Positions 8,667 through 17,257 of a stretch of 64,000 bases of DNA are shown here, in pieces; position 1 is the stretch's first letter, and every line of letters starts with the position of its first letter. The notes below the pieces were generated by a model. That model saw only the letters and a program-made list of their open reading frames with translations, was not told the DNA's origin and did no database searches. Source of the stretch: Aestuariivita sp. (GTDB taxonomy: Bacteria > Pseudomonadota > Alphaproteobacteria > Rhodobacterales > Rhodobacteraceae). A program made the position numbers and the translations under genes. Location of the stretch: NCBI GenBank assembly GCA_018401465.1, contig JAGYKE010000004.1, positions 1,953,857 through 2,017,856 on the forward strand, read 5' to 3'.

Positions 8667-10001
8667 ATGCAGGTCACCGAGACCCTGAACGAAGGACTGA
8701 AACGCGCCTATTCCATCGTCGTCAGCGCGGCGGAGCTTGAGGCAAAAGTGAACCAGAAGCTGGCCGAAGCGCAGCCCGAGATCGAGATGAAGGGCTTCCG
8801 CAAGGGCAAGGTTCCGATGCCGCTTCTGAAAAAGCAGTTCGGTCCGCGTCTGCTGGGCGAGGCGATGCAGGAAACCATCGACGGCGCGATGTCCAAGCAT
8901 TTCGAGGACAGCGGTGACCGTCCTGCTCTGCAGCCCGAGGTCAAGATGACCAACGAGAACTGGAAGGAAGGCGACGACGTCCATGTCGAGCTGGCCTACG
9001 AGGCGCTGCCCGAGATTCCGGAAGTCGACGTGAGCCAGATCGCGATCGAGCGTCTGGTGGTCAAGGCCGCCGACGCGGACGTTGACGAGGCGTTGTCGAA
9101 CCTTGCGCAGACCGCGCAGGATTACGCCGCGCGCGACGAAGGCGCAAAGGCCGAAGACGGCGATCAGGTCGTGATCGATTTCGTCGGCAAGGTCGGCGGT
9201 GAGGCGTTCGAAGGCGGCTCGGCCGAGGATTACCCGCTGGTTCTGGGGTCGGGCAACTTCATTCCCGGCTTCGAAGAGCAGCTGGTGGGTACTGCCGTGG
9301 GCGATGAAAAGACCGTGACCGTGACTTTCCCCGAAAGCTATGGCGCGGAACATCTTGCAGGCAAGGAAGCGACCTTCGACTGCAAGGTGAAAGAGGTGAA
9401 GATGCCGGTCGCGGCAACCATCGACGACGAGCTGGCCAAGCGGTTCGGGTCCGAAGACCTTGCCACGCTGAAGGGGCAGATCGCCGAACGGCTGGAAGCC
9501 GAATACGCTGGCGCTGCACGCGCGGTGATGAAGCGCGGGCTTCTCGACGCGCTCGACGGGCTGGTGTCGTTCGACCTGCCGCCGACGCTGGTCAAGGCCG
9601 AAGCCGAGCAGATCGCGCACCAGCTCTGGCACGACGAAAACCCCGAGGTGCATGACCACAACCACGACAAGGTCGAACCGACCGAGGAACACAACAAGCT
9701 GGCCGAGCGCCGCGTGCGCCTTGGCCTTGTTCTGGCCGAGATGGGCCGCAAGGCCGAGGTCGCCGTGACCGATGCCGAGATGACCCAGGCCATCATGGCC
9801 CAGGCGCGTCAGTATCCGGGGCAGGAACGCCAGTTCTTCGACTTCGTGCGCCAGAACCCGCAGATGCAGCAGCAGCTGCGCGCGCCGATCTTCGAGGACA
9901 AGGTCATCGACATGATCGCGGGCAGGGCGGCCGTGACCGAAAAGACGGTGTCGAAGGACGATCTGCAGAAGGCCCTCGACGCGCTCGACGACGAGGAATG
10001 A
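8667..10001 (+). CDS. tig: Trigger factor
   Basis: Trigger factor is a ribosome-bound chaperone with peptidyl-prolyl isomerase activity that meets nascent chains at the exit tunnel. The 444-residue protein starts [13 protein letters not shown] and shows the ribosome-binding signature [17 protein letters not shown] near residues 44-60. An FKBP-like domain lies at about 160-245 ([10 protein letters not shown]...[11 protein letters not shown]) and a helical C-terminal arm ends in acidic residues. The start follows GGGAG by six bases. Unlike in enterobacteria, clpP, clpX and lon do not follow. Confidence 0.97.
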   Translation: MQVTETLNEGLKRAYSIVVSAAELEAKVNQKLAEAQPEIEMKGFRKGKVPMPLLKKQFGPRLLGEAMQETIDGAMSKHFEDSGDRPALQPEVKMTNENWKEGDDVHVELAYEALPEIPEVDVSQIAIERLVVKAADADVDEALSNLAQTAQDYAARDEGAKAEDGDQVVIDFVGKVGGEAFEGGSAEDYPLVLGSGNFIPGFEEQLVGTAVGDEKTVTVTFPESYGAEHLAGKEATFDCKVKEVKMPVAATIDDELAKRFGSEDLATLKGQIAERLEAEYAGAARAVMKRGLLDALDGLVSFDLPPTLVKAEAEQIAHQLWHDENPEVHDHNHDKVEPTEEHNKLAERRVRLGLVLAEMGRKAEVAVTDAEMTQAIMAQARQYPGQERQFFDFVRQNPQMQQQLRAPIFEDKVIDMIAGRAAVTEKTVSKDDLQKALDALDDEE

Positions 10002-10026
10002 TGCCTCCGCGCAACTGCGCAGCATG

Positions 10027-10056
10027 AAAAAGGCCGCCCCCTCGGGCGGCCTTTTT
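10027..10056. terminator. Bidirectional terminator between tig and lytic transglycosylase
   Basis: A perfect stem, AAAAAGGCCGCCC with its complement, surrounds a four-base loop, with A and T runs on both sides. It can stop transcription of tig and of the convergent minus-strand gene. Confidence 0.9.
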
Positions 10057-10068
10057 CTTTGGGGCGGG

Positions 10069-10551
10069 TCAGATCAGCCCGGTTTCCCGCAGCAGGCCCC
10101 GGCGCTTGGCTTCGAAGTAATAGCCGCGCGCATACCACTGGACCGCGCGCGCTTCGTCCCCGTCCGATACCATCCAGGCCCCGCGAAGATAGCGCACCGC
10201 GTATTTCAGGTTCGTCTCTGCGTCGAGCAACCCTTGTGCCGGTCCCTGATAACCCATGCCGCGGGCTGTGTTGGGGTGGATCTGCATGAGGCCCATGTAG
10301 GGGCCGTTGCGGGCGCCGGGGCGATGCGTGCTTTCGCGGATGACAACACGCTGCACCAGCGTGCGCGGCACTTCGTAGTGGTCGGCCCACTTGTAGATGA
10401 GCGCGCGCAGCTCCGGCGTCTCGTTGGGATAGAGCGGCGTGTCGGCAAAGGCTGCGCGGGCCGCGCCCTGATGATCGGACATGCCGCTGCAGGCGGACAG
10501 AAATCCAGCGGCGGCAAGGGTCAGGACGATACGGCGGGGCATATGGGTCAT
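10069..10551 (-). CDS. Lytic transglycosylase lipoprotein (SLT domain)
   Basis: The 160-residue protein has a signal peptide ending in the lipobox LSAC, so Cys21 is probably lipidated and the protein sits in the outer membrane facing the periplasm. The SLT (goose-lysozyme type) domain contains the catalytic Glu73 in IRES, then GPYMGLMQIHPNTA (83-96), NLKYAVRYLR (114-123) and AVQWYARGYY (136-145). Such enzymes cleave peptidoglycan glycan strands to anhydromuropeptides. It is a compact, single-domain member. A start at the Met four codons later is equally possible. Confidence 0.9.
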   Translation of the reverse strand: MTHMPRRIVLTLAAAGFLSACSGMSDHQGAARAAFADTPLYPNETPELRALIYKWADHYEVPRTLVQRVVIRESTHRPGARNGPYMGLMQIHPNTARGMGYQGPAQGLLDAETNLKYAVRYLRGAWMVSDGDEARAVQWYARGYYFEAKRRGLLRETGLI

Positions 10552-10639
10552 GCCGGAGAGTTAAGTCTGCCTGCCCAACCGCTGCAATCGGCGATTTACG
10601 CCATCGGCGGCGGGCCGCGCATCCGGCCCGGGCAACGAA

Positions 10640-10668
10640 GAAGGCCGCGCCTTGGGGGCGCGGCCTTC
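10640..10668 (-). terminator. Terminator after rplI
   Basis: A 12-bp stem (GAAGGCCGCGCC and its complement) with a five-base loop lies 27 bases past the rplI stop. On the minus strand it is followed by a T-rich stretch. Confidence 0.75.
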
Positions 10669-10694
10669 GATTGGATGGAACGATCGAACCGGGA

Positions 10695-11282
10695 TCAGTT
10701 CCGCGCGTCGTCGTCCTCGTCGGACTGGGCGCCACCGATATCGTCGAAGAGCTCGGCGATCTCGAAGTCCGCGGCGGCTTCTTCCTCGGCGGCAAGTTCC
10801 TGGATGGTCTTGCCCGAAGCCTGAAGCTCGGCCTCTTCGACCGATCGCGCGACGTTCAGCGTGATCGTCACCTGCACTTCGGGGTGCAGCGTCACGCTGA
10901 GGTCGTGCAGGCCGAGGTCCTTGATCGGACGGTCGATGGCGATCTGCCTGCGGTCGATTGTGAAGCCCGCCGCGGTGGCGGCATCAGCCGCATCGCGCGG
11001 CGTGACCGAACCGTAAAGCGCGCCGCCGTCGGATGCCTGACGGATCACGACGAAGGTCTGCCGGTCAAGACGTGCGCCCATCGCATCGGCTTCGCCCTTG
11101 GTTTCGAGGTTGCGCGCTTCCAGCTGGGCTTTCTGCGCCTCGAACTTGGCAATGTTGCGTTCCGACGCGGTCAGCGCCTTGCCCTGCGGCAGAAGATAGT
11201 TGCGGGCATAACCGGGGCGCACATCGACGACGTCGCCCATCTGGCCGAGCTTGGCCACGCGTTCAAGAAGGATGACTTGCAT
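10695..11282 (-). CDS. rplI: 50S ribosomal protein L9
   Basis: L9 binds 23S rRNA at the L1 stalk base and helps frame maintenance. The protein begins [17 protein letters not shown] with [16 protein letters not shown], the standard N-terminal domain, then the long connecting helix and the C-terminal domain ([24 protein letters not shown]). At 195 residues it is longer than the usual 150 because of an acidic tail ([18 protein letters not shown], ending DEDDDARN), a known feature of Rhodobacterales L9. It is the last gene of the rpsF-rpsR-rplI operon, 12 bases after rpsR. Confidence 0.97.
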   Translation of the reverse strand: MQVILLERVAKLGQMGDVVDVRPGYARNYLLPQGKALTASERNIAKFEAQKAQLEARNLETKGEADAMGARLDRQTFVVIRQASDGGALYGSVTPRDAADAATAAGFTIDRRQIAIDRPIKDLGLHDLSVTLHPEVQVTITLNVARSVEEAELQASGKTIQELAAEEEAAADFEIAELFDDIGGAQSDEDDDARN

Positions 11283-11294
11283 CTTCGGTACTCC

Positions 11295-11522
11295 TTACTT
11301 CACGGCGTAGGGAAGAAGGGCGAGGAAACGCGCGCGCTTGATGGCGCGTGCCAGTTCACGCTGCTTCTTTGCCGACACGGCGGTGATCCGGCTCGGCACG
11401 ATCTTGCCCCGCTCCGAGATGTAGCGCTGCAGAAGGCGGGTGTCCTTGTAGTCGATCTTGGGTGCGTTATCGCCCGAGAAGGGGCACACCTTGCGACGGC
11501 GGAAGAATGTTTTGGCTGCCAT
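11295..11522 (-). CDS. rpsR: 30S ribosomal protein S18
   Basis: S18 is a small basic protein of the 30S platform that contacts S6 and 16S rRNA. The 75 residues begin [17 protein letters not shown] and contain the signature [19 protein letters not shown] and the [18 protein letters not shown]-terminus. It lies between rpsF and rplI, 23 bases after rpsF and 12 before rplI, matching the universal operon order. Confidence 0.98.
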   Translation of the reverse strand: MAAKTFFRRRKVCPFSGDNAPKIDYKDTRLLQRYISERGKIVPSRITAVSAKKQRELARAIKRARFLALLPYAVK

Positions 11523-11545
11523 TGGTCAGATCCTTGTTCTGCAGG

Positions 11546-12004
11546 TCACACGCGGCGTTCGCGACGGTCGCCGCGATCACCCCGGTCGCCGCGATCCCCA
11601 CGGTCACCCCGGTCGCCGCGATCCCCACGGTCACCCCGATCGCCGCGATCCCCACGGTCGCCGCGTTCACGGTCGTCACGCTTCTGCATCTGGGCCGAGG
11701 GGCCTTCCTCATGCGCGTCCACGCGCACGGTGAGCACGCGCACGACGTCGTCATGCAGGCGCATCAGGCGTTCCATCTCCTGCACCGCAGCGGCGGGCGC
11801 GTCGGAGCGCAGGAAGGCATAGTGGCCCTTGCGGTTCTTGTTGATCTTGTAGGCCATCGTCTTGACGCCCCAATACTCGTGCTCGACAACCTTTCCTCCG
11901 TTGTCGGTCAGCACGGCATTGAAGTGTTCGATAAGGCCTTCGGCCTGCGCGTTGGACAAGTCCTGACGCGAGATGAAGACATGCTCGTAAAGCGGCATGT
12001 GCAC
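11546..12004 (-). CDS. rpsF: 30S ribosomal protein S6 with GDR-repeat tail
   Basis: S6 pairs with S18 on the 30S platform. The first 110 or so residues are canonical: [15 protein letters not shown], then [23 protein letters not shown]. The rest is an extension with about 11 consecutive Gly-Asp-Arg triplets before RRERRV. The tail is alternately acidic and basic, low in complexity and probably disordered. E. coli S6 also has a C-terminal extension that RimK modifies with glutamate, but this one lacks a poly-Glu end. The gene is first in its operon and has a good promoter upstream. Confidence 0.96.
   Translation of the reverse strand: MHMPLYEHVFISRQDLSNAQAEGLIEHFNAVLTDNGGKVVEHEYWGVKTMAYKINKNRKGHYAFLRSDAPAAAVQEMERLMRLHDDVVRVLTVRVDAHEEGPSAQMQKRDDRERGDRGDRGDRGDRGDRGDRGDRGDRGDRGDRGDRRERRV
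11564..11662. repeat. Tandem 9-base repeat coding for Gly-Asp-Arg in rpsF
   Basis: Eleven 9-base units encode GDR within rpsF. Within them a longer 27-base period is visible, starting at about 11591, 11618 and 11645, where successive copies are almost identical. Such tracts expand and contract by slippage in steps that keep the frame. Confidence 0.9.
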
Positions 12005-12103
12005 TCCTGCTTATGTCTAGGCGCATTTCAAAGGCGGGTCTGTGATCTTCCGCGTCCCGCCACGAGGGATGCGCGGTTCAAGAAACCTTGCGGAAGACGC
12101 CCC

Positions 12104-12131
12104 GCTATACACGTTTCCCGCCTGATCGCAA
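12104..12131 (-). promoter_or_regulatory. Promoter of the rpsF-rpsR-rplI operon
   Basis: On the minus strand TTGCGA, a 16-base spacer and TATAGC form a good sigma-70-type promoter. The -10 lies about 100 bases upstream of the rpsF start, leaving a leader of about 95 bases. Confidence 0.65.
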
Positions 12132-12256
12132 GCCCTGCACGGGCGGGCCCGGATGTTTCCTTTACCGCGCCACAATCGCGCCGGGTTGCTTCGGCAGGTT
12201 GCGGATGGGTGCCCGCACCACGACGGTGACCCATGCGGCAGATGACGGACAGGACC

Positions 12257-12766
12257 ATGACGGCACTGAGGCAGACAGTCTTCCCAGCCCCCCGCCTTTT
12301 CGCGGAGGATGATGGCATGCTGCCCCTGCGCATCGGGTTCGAAGGCAACAGGCTCATCCTGTGCGCGCTGTTCCGCTTTACCGGGGCAGTCTTCATCCTG
12401 TGTGCGCCGGGCCTGTGGCTGCTGCCGGGTTCGAATGCCGATCCCGTGCTCTTGCTCCACAAGCTGGGAGCGTCGATCTTCTTCGTCTTCTGCGGTCTTG
12501 CGCTCATCCTGCGCAACAAGGTCTATTCCCAGCCCGAGGTCTATTTCGATCCCGCCCGCCGCGAGATGCGCATCCTGCAGCGCAATGAACGCGGGCGGCC
12601 CACGACGGTGCTTCGGCGCGCCTATGGCTCGCTCGGGGGGGCCAGGATCACCGACCGGCAGGTCGAGATCTGGGACGTGGATGGCAGCGTCCTGCTGCGA
12701 TTGCCGCTCGTCGACTCCGGGGCCCGCCGCGTCCTGCGCCTGCATCTGTGTGACCTGGTGCGCTGA
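12257..12766 (+). CDS. Two-span membrane protein of unknown function
   Basis: With this start the protein has 169 residues. Two hydrophobic segments (about residues 38-58, LFRFTGAVFILCAPGLWLL, and 65-83, LGASIFFVFCGLALIL) are followed by a soluble beta-rich domain with YFDPARREMRILQRN and GGARITDRQVEIWDVDG. The domain resembles short PH-like membrane-associated proteins, but I do not recognise the family. Met codons at 12233, 12242 and 12257 are in frame; 12257 is preferred for the GGACAGGA before it. Confidence 0.6.
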   Translation: MTALRQTVFPAPRLFAEDDGMLPLRIGFEGNRLILCALFRFTGAVFILCAPGLWLLPGSNADPVLLLHKLGASIFFVFCGLALILRNKVYSQPEVYFDPARREMRILQRNERGRPTTVLRRAYGSLGGARITDRQVEIWDVDGSVLLRLPLVDSGARRVLRLHLCDLVR

Positions 12767-12887
12767 GGCGGCGATCCGCCTGTTCATTCCTCAACATCCC
12801 CTGTTCCGCTTTGCCGACTTGAGCGGTCTGCGGAATGTGCCATCTGTGACTGCACATGGACCCAAACCTCCGAAGGGGAGCCTCTTC

Positions 12888-13460
12888 ATGAAGCACGTTA
12901 TCCTTGCCGCGGCGTTTGCCGCCGGTGCATCGGCCGCCGCAGCCGAGCCCGTCAAGTACGTCCTCGACGCCAGCCACAGCCAGATCGTGTTCGCGTATGA
13001 TCACCTCGGCTATTCGACCACCTGGGGCATGTTCTCGGGGTTCGAGGGCGAGATCATGTTCGATCAGGCCAACCCGGCCAATTCCTCGGTCACCGTATCC
13101 TTCCCCGTGCGCACCATGCTGACCGGCTGGGAAGCGCGCTTCCAGCATTTCATGTCGCCCGATTTCTTCGGCGCGGCGGATGACGAGATGGTGAGCTTCA
13201 CCTCGACCGCGATCGAGGTGACGGGCGACACAACGGCTCTCATCACCGGTGACCTGACGCTGAACGGCGTGACGAAATCGGTCGTACTCGATGCAGTCCT
13301 CAACCAGGTCGGCGATCACCCGATGGCGGGCAAGCCCTGGGCCGGGTTCGACGCCACCACGACGCTGGTGCGCTCCGAATTCAACCTTGGTCAGTTCGCC
13401 CCCTTCGTGGGCGACGAGGTCGCGCTGCAGATCTCGGTCGAGGCGATGCAGGCCGACTGA
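12888..13460 (+). CDS. YceI-family periplasmic lipid-binding protein
   Basis: YceI proteins are secreted beta-barrels that bind isoprenoid-type lipids; some are induced by stress or high pH. This 190-residue protein has a clear signal peptide (cleavage near AAAA/EPVKY) and the family opening YVLDASHSQIVFAYDHLGYS. LTLNGVTKSVVLDA and GFDATTTLVRSEFNLG are also typical. GGGGAG precedes the start. The next gene, convergent on the other strand, carries a second YceI domain fused to cytochrome b561, so the two may act in related redox or quinone steps; that link is inference. Confidence 0.93.
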   Translation: MKHVILAAAFAAGASAAAAEPVKYVLDASHSQIVFAYDHLGYSTTWGMFSGFEGEIMFDQANPANSSVTVSFPVRTMLTGWEARFQHFMSPDFFGAADDEMVSFTSTAIEVTGDTTALITGDLTLNGVTKSVVLDAVLNQVGDHPMAGKPWAGFDATTTLVRSEFNLGQFAPFVGDEVALQISVEAMQAD

Positions 13461-13482
13461 CGCCGCCTGTTGCGAATGCGTG

Positions 13483-13512
13483 AACCGCCGCCCCGTCCGG
13501 GGCGGCGGTTTT
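13483..13512. terminator. Bidirectional terminator between the two YceI genes
   Basis: A perfect 12-bp stem, AACCGCCGCCCC and its complement, with loop GTCC is followed by TTTT. It sits 22 bases after the yceI stop and 11 bases before the convergent stop. Confidence 0.9.
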
Positions 13513-13523
13513 CGTTTGCGCGC

Positions 13524-14726
13524 TCATTCGGCGGCGCGGGTTGCGCTCAGCGTCACGTCGATGTCGACACTCAGGCCCACGTTCTGCTCGGTCGGCTGGG
13601 TGCCCGCCCCGATCCCGAAGTCGAGACGGTTCACCGTCAGCGCCCCGGTCATGGTGGCGGTGTCGCCCGACAGGACAAGCTCGAACGGCATGCTGACCGG
13701 CAAGCTGCGGTCGCGGATGGTGAGCGTGCCTTCGGCCACATGCCCGCCTTCGGTGCGCAGGATCACGGCGTTGAAGGTGGCGGTGGGAAAGCTTGCCGCC
13801 TCGAAGAAATCGGCACCCAGCGCCTGTGCGGTGACCGAACCCAGCGTCAGCGAAGTGATGGCCACCGTGACCTCGACCCGTCCGGCGGGGCCGGGGATGT
13901 CGCGCGGATCATAGGTGATGTCCGCCGTCCAGTCGGCAAAACGCCCGCCAATGCGCGCGCCCAGCTGCGTCACGGCGATGTCGAGACGTCCTTCGGTCAC
14001 CTGCCAGTCCGAAGCGACCTGCGCCAGCGTCACCCCGGGCAGCGTCTGCCCGTGGCGGTCATAAGCGCCCAGCGCCCCGCCCGCGCCGATGGCACCTGCC
14101 CAGAGGATCAGCGCCGCGGCGAAGGGCGCGAGGCCGTGGCCGTGCCCTCGCACCGCGGCCGTCACGCGCCCCGGCAGCATCCGCCGCAGCGTCGCGTCCC
14201 GGTCGATCAGGTGATGCTTGAGCGCGCCCGCGACATGCAGCCCGATGGCCGCGATCAGCACCCATTTGGTGACCACATGCAGCCCCGCGAAGATCGCGGC
14301 GACGCCGTCATCCTTCGGCACGAAGGGCAGATCCTGACCGAGCGGCCACCAGATCGGCGCAAAACCCGTCGTCGCGGCGTGGTGGATCCACCCCGTCAGC
14401 GGCACGACGACCATCGCGCCGTAGAGCATCCAGTGCACAATCGCGGCGAGCGTCGCCTCGGCCCGGCCATGTCCGGCCAGACCCTGCGGTTTCGGCTGGA
14501 CCAACGCCCACAGGATGCGCGCCAGCGCCACTGCGAAGGCGGCAAGGCCGACTGACTTGTGAATGGAGAAAAGTGTTGCTTTCCGCGCCAGCGCCTCGGC
14601 GCTGTCATAGGGCAGGGCGTTCGCCACCGCGCCCAGCGGGATCGCCGTCAGAATCAGTAGTGCAGTCAGCCAGTGGAACGTCTTGGTGACGCCGCCATAG
14701 GTCTGGGACGTGTTGGTCAGGGGCAT
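13524..14726 (-). CDS. Cytochrome b561-YceI fusion protein
   Basis: This is a 400-residue fusion. Residues 1-210 form a four-helix cytochrome b561 (YodB type) with likely haem ligands His18, His56, His150 and His164. After a further membrane span (about 199-220), residues 225-400 form a periplasmic YceI domain (WQVTEGRLDIAV, DITYDPRDIPG, LDFGIGAGTQP). A plausible reading is membrane electron transfer to or from a quinone or lipid held by the YceI barrel, which is inference. Such fusions occur in Rhodobacterales. The start follows GGAGA and the longer frame upstream is unsupported. Confidence 0.9.
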   Translation of the reverse strand: MPLTNTSQTYGGVTKTFHWLTALLILTAIPLGAVANALPYDSAEALARKATLFSIHKSVGLAAFAVALARILWALVQPKPQGLAGHGRAEATLAAIVHWMLYGAMVVVPLTGWIHHAATTGFAPIWWPLGQDLPFVPKDDGVAAIFAGLHVVTKWVLIAAIGLHVAGALKHHLIDRDATLRRMLPGRVTAAVRGHGHGLAPFAAALILWAGAIGAGGALGAYDRHGQTLPGVTLAQVASDWQVTEGRLDIAVTQLGARIGGRFADWTADITYDPRDIPGPAGRVEVTVAITSLTLGSVTAQALGADFFEAASFPTATFNAVILRTEGGHVAEGTLTIRDRSLPVSMPFELVLSGDTATMTGALTVNRLDFGIGAGTQPTEQNVGLSVDIDVTLSATRAAE

Positions 14727-14901
14727 GCGGTCTCTCCGCTGTCGTGCCAAGCAAAGCTAGGGGCGGTGGCCCGTGCTGCAACAGCGCCCCTTGCGCACAT
14801 CTGCCGCGCGGCGCTGCACAATCGGCGCGCCCGCGCCGGTGGCGTTGCCCTTTGGTCTGGCGCGGTCTATGCCAGTGAAAAAGCCGATTGGAGGGACAAT
14901 C

Positions 14902-15840
14902 ATGAGCCGAGCCTTCGTGTTCCCCGGGCAGGGGGCGCAGACCGTCGGGATGGGCCGCGACCTGGCCGAGGCCTATCCGGCTGCGCGCGCCGTCTTCGAG
15001 GAGGTGGACGAGGCGCTGGGCGAACCGCTGAGCCGCCTGATCTGGGAGGGCGACATCGAGACGCTGACGCTGACGGAAAATGCCCAGCCCGCGCTGATGG
15101 CGATGTCGATGGCGGTGATGCGCGCGCTCGACGCCGAGGGGGTGACGATCGGCGAGGCGGACTACGTGGCAGGCCATTCGCTGGGGGAATATTCCGCGCT
15201 GGCCGCGGCGGGGGCGCTGACTGTGCCGGATGCCGCGCGGCTTCTGCGGGCGCGGGGGCGCGCGATGCAGGCTGCGGTGCCCGTGGGCGTGGGGGCGATG
15301 GCGGCGCTTCTGGGGCTTGATTTCGACACGGCGCGCGCCGTCGCGCAGGAGGCCGCGCAGGGCCAGGTCTGCCAGGCCGCCAACGACAACGACCCCGCGC
15401 AGGTCGTCGTGTCGGGCCACCGCGAGGCGGTGGAGCGCGCGGTGGACATCGCCAAGGAAAAGGGCGCCAAGCGCGCGGTCATGCTGCCGGTCAGCGCCCC
15501 GTTCCATTGCGCGCTGATGGAGCCAGCCGCCCGCGCGATGGCGGGGGCTTTGGCAGAGGTGGACATCAATAACCCGGCGGTGCCGGTCATTGCCAACGTG
15601 CTGGCCGAACCCGTGGCGGATGCGACCGTGATCCGGTCGCTGCTGGTTGACCAGATCACCGGCAGCGTCCGCTGGCGCGAGAGCGTTCTGGACATGCGCC
15701 AGCGCGGGGTCACCGAAATCTGGGAAATCGGCGCCGGAAAGGCGCTGTCGGGCATGATCCGGCGCATCGACCGCGAGATCGAGACGCTGAGCATCGCCAC
15801 GCCCGACGAGGTCAAGGCGGCCGCGGGCCGCATCAGGTAG
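14902..15840 (+). CDS. fabD: Malonyl-CoA:ACP transacylase
   Basis: FabD loads malonyl groups onto acyl carrier protein for type II fatty-acid synthesis. In 312 residues the protein shows FVFPGQGAQTVGMG, the nucleophile Ser93 in GHSLGEYSAL, a conserved Arg at about 118 (LRARGRAMQ) and the catalytic His202 in VSAPFHCALM. GGAGGGA precedes the Met by five bases. It is followed after nine bases by fabG, forming a fabD-fabG unit, with acpP and fabF nearby. Confidence 0.98.
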   Translation: MSRAFVFPGQGAQTVGMGRDLAEAYPAARAVFEEVDEALGEPLSRLIWEGDIETLTLTENAQPALMAMSMAVMRALDAEGVTIGEADYVAGHSLGEYSALAAAGALTVPDAARLLRARGRAMQAAVPVGVGAMAALLGLDFDTARAVAQEAAQGQVCQAANDNDPAQVVVSGHREAVERAVDIAKEKGAKRAVMLPVSAPFHCALMEPAARAMAGALAEVDINNPAVPVIANVLAEPVADATVIRSLLVDQITGSVRWRESVLDMRQRGVTEIWEIGAGKALSGMIRRIDREIETLSIATPDEVKAAAGRIR

Positions 15841-15849
15841 GAGAGAGCC

Positions 15850-16587
15850 ATGTTCGATCTGACGGGAAAATGCGCGCTGGTCACCGGCGCGTCGGGGGGC
15901 ATCGGGGCGTCGATCGCGCGTGTCCTGCACGGGGCGGGGGCAACCGTCGCCCTGTCGGGCACGCGCGAGGGCCCGCTGCAGGCGCTGGCGGACGAACTGG
16001 GCGGGCGCGCCCATGTCCTTCCCTGCAACCTGTCCGACCCGGCCGCGGTAGAGGCGCTTCCGAAACAGGCGGCCGAGGCGATGGGCGCGGTCGACATCCT
16101 GGTCAATAACGCGGGCATCACGCGCGACAATCTGTTCATGCGGATGTCGGATGACGAATGGCAAAGCGTCATCGACGTGAACCTCACGGCGACCTTCAAG
16201 CTGTCCAAGGGCGTGTTGCGCGGCATGATGAAGGCGCGCTGGGGCCGCATCGTCAATATCTCCTCCGTCGTGGGCGCCACCGGCAATCCGGGTCAGGGCA
16301 ACTACGCCGCCGCCAAGGCGGGCATGGTGGGGATGTCGAAGTCGCTCGCCTACGAGGTGGCAAGCCGGGGCATCACGGTGAACGCCGTCGCGCCGGGCTT
16401 CATCGAGACGGCGATGACCGACAAGCTCACCGACGACCAGAAGGCCGCGATCATGGGCCAGATCCCGGCCGGACGCATGGGCACCCCCGAGGAGATCGCG
16501 GCGGCGGTGCTCTATCTCGCCAGCCCCGAGGCGGCCTATGTCACCGGCACGGTGCTGCATGTGAACGGCGGGATGGCGATGCTCTGA
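15850..16587 (+). CDS. fabG: 3-oxoacyl-ACP reductase
   Basis: FabG reduces 3-ketoacyl-ACP with NADPH in each elongation round. The 245-residue short-chain dehydrogenase has the nucleotide motif TGASGGIG (12-19), NNAG (86-89), and the catalytic triad Ser139, Tyr152 and Lys156 in NYAAAKAG. The C-terminal INAVAPGFIET-like segment (TVNAVAPGF) and the ending HVNGGMAML are FabG hallmarks. AGGAGAGA lies before the start. Confidence 0.98.
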   Translation: MFDLTGKCALVTGASGGIGASIARVLHGAGATVALSGTREGPLQALADELGGRAHVLPCNLSDPAAVEALPKQAAEAMGAVDILVNNAGITRDNLFMRMSDDEWQSVIDVNLTATFKLSKGVLRGMMKARWGRIVNISSVVGATGNPGQGNYAAAKAGMVGMSKSLAYEVASRGITVNAVAPGFIETAMTDKLTDDQKAAIMGQIPAGRMGTPEEIAAAVLYLASPEAAYVTGTVLHVNGGMAML

Positions 16588-16616
16588 CACCGCCCGGGAC
16601 GGCCCGGTGAAAGCGT

Positions 16617-16644
16617 TTGCCAAGGCAGGCAACTGTGCTATAGG
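16617..16644 (+). promoter_or_regulatory. acpP promoter
   Basis: TTGCCA, a 16-base spacer and TATAGG make a strong promoter-like sequence 30 bases past fabG. It gives acpP its own transcript with a leader of about 135 bases, in keeping with the high demand for carrier protein. Confidence 0.7.
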
Positions 16645-16785
16645 CGGCCTCGTTCGGCAGGTCCGGGGAGAAGGGCCCGCCGACCCGTTCAGGGAAAACC
16701 GCCCCGACAGGGCATACGGCCGGCGTCCCCAGGGCGGGCGAGGGCAGAACCGAAGGGGCGCAAGCCCGGAGACAGAGGAACAGAC

Positions 16786-17019
16786 ATGAGCGACGTCGCA
16801 GACCGCGTTAAGAAGATCGTTGTTGAACACCTGGGTGTCGAAGAAGACAAAGTGACCGAGAACGCGTCGTTCATCGACGATCTGGGCGCAGACAGCCTGG
16901 ATACCGTGGAACTGGTCATGGCCTTCGAGGAAGAGTTCGGCATCGAGATCCCCGATGACGCGGCCGAGACCATCCAGACCTTCGGCGACGCCGTGAAGTT
17001 CATCACCGAAGCGTCCTGA
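16786..17019 (+). CDS. acpP: Acyl carrier protein
   Basis: AcpP carries growing acyl chains on phosphopantetheine. The 77-residue acidic protein has the attachment residue Ser37 in [10 protein letters not shown] and the standard four-helix layout. GAGGAA precedes the start. It is transcribed from its own promoter between fabG and the arginase-family gene, and a terminator follows. Confidence 0.99.
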   Translation: MSDVADRVKKIVVEHLGVEEDKVTENASFIDDLGADSLDTVELVMAFEEEFGIEIPDDAAETIQTFGDAVKFITEAS

Positions 17020-17043
17020 TCGCTCCGGACCCGAGAGTTTTTG

Positions 17044-17073
17044 CGGCGCTGCCCATCCGGGTGGCGCCGTTTT
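17044..17073 (+). terminator. Terminator after acpP
   Basis: An 11-bp stem with two G-T pairs (CGGCGCTGCCC against GGGTGGCGCCG), a four-base loop and TTTT lie 25 bases after the acpP stop. Confidence 0.85.
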
Positions 17074-17257
17074 CTGTTTGCGGACTTGCGCGCACCGCGC
17101 CGCACGGGACAGTCTGACCGGGACGCGAGTCAGCCTTTGCCCATGTTCCGCAGCCTTCCCGTCAGAAACGACATGCATCTGTCGCCCGGGACGGTGCGCG
17201 GGGCGGCCGGCATCCGCGGACATGCGGCCGGGACCGGCTTGCAGGGGGGACAAGACG

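Noticed and set aside
11564-11662. CRISPR-like or minisatellite array
   Set aside because: The repeats are 9-base codons for GDR inside rpsF, without spacers, so they are protein-coding repeats.
12257-12766. Known family assignment for the two-span membrane protein
   Set aside because: It resembles PH-like membrane proteins only loosely; no motif allows a name.
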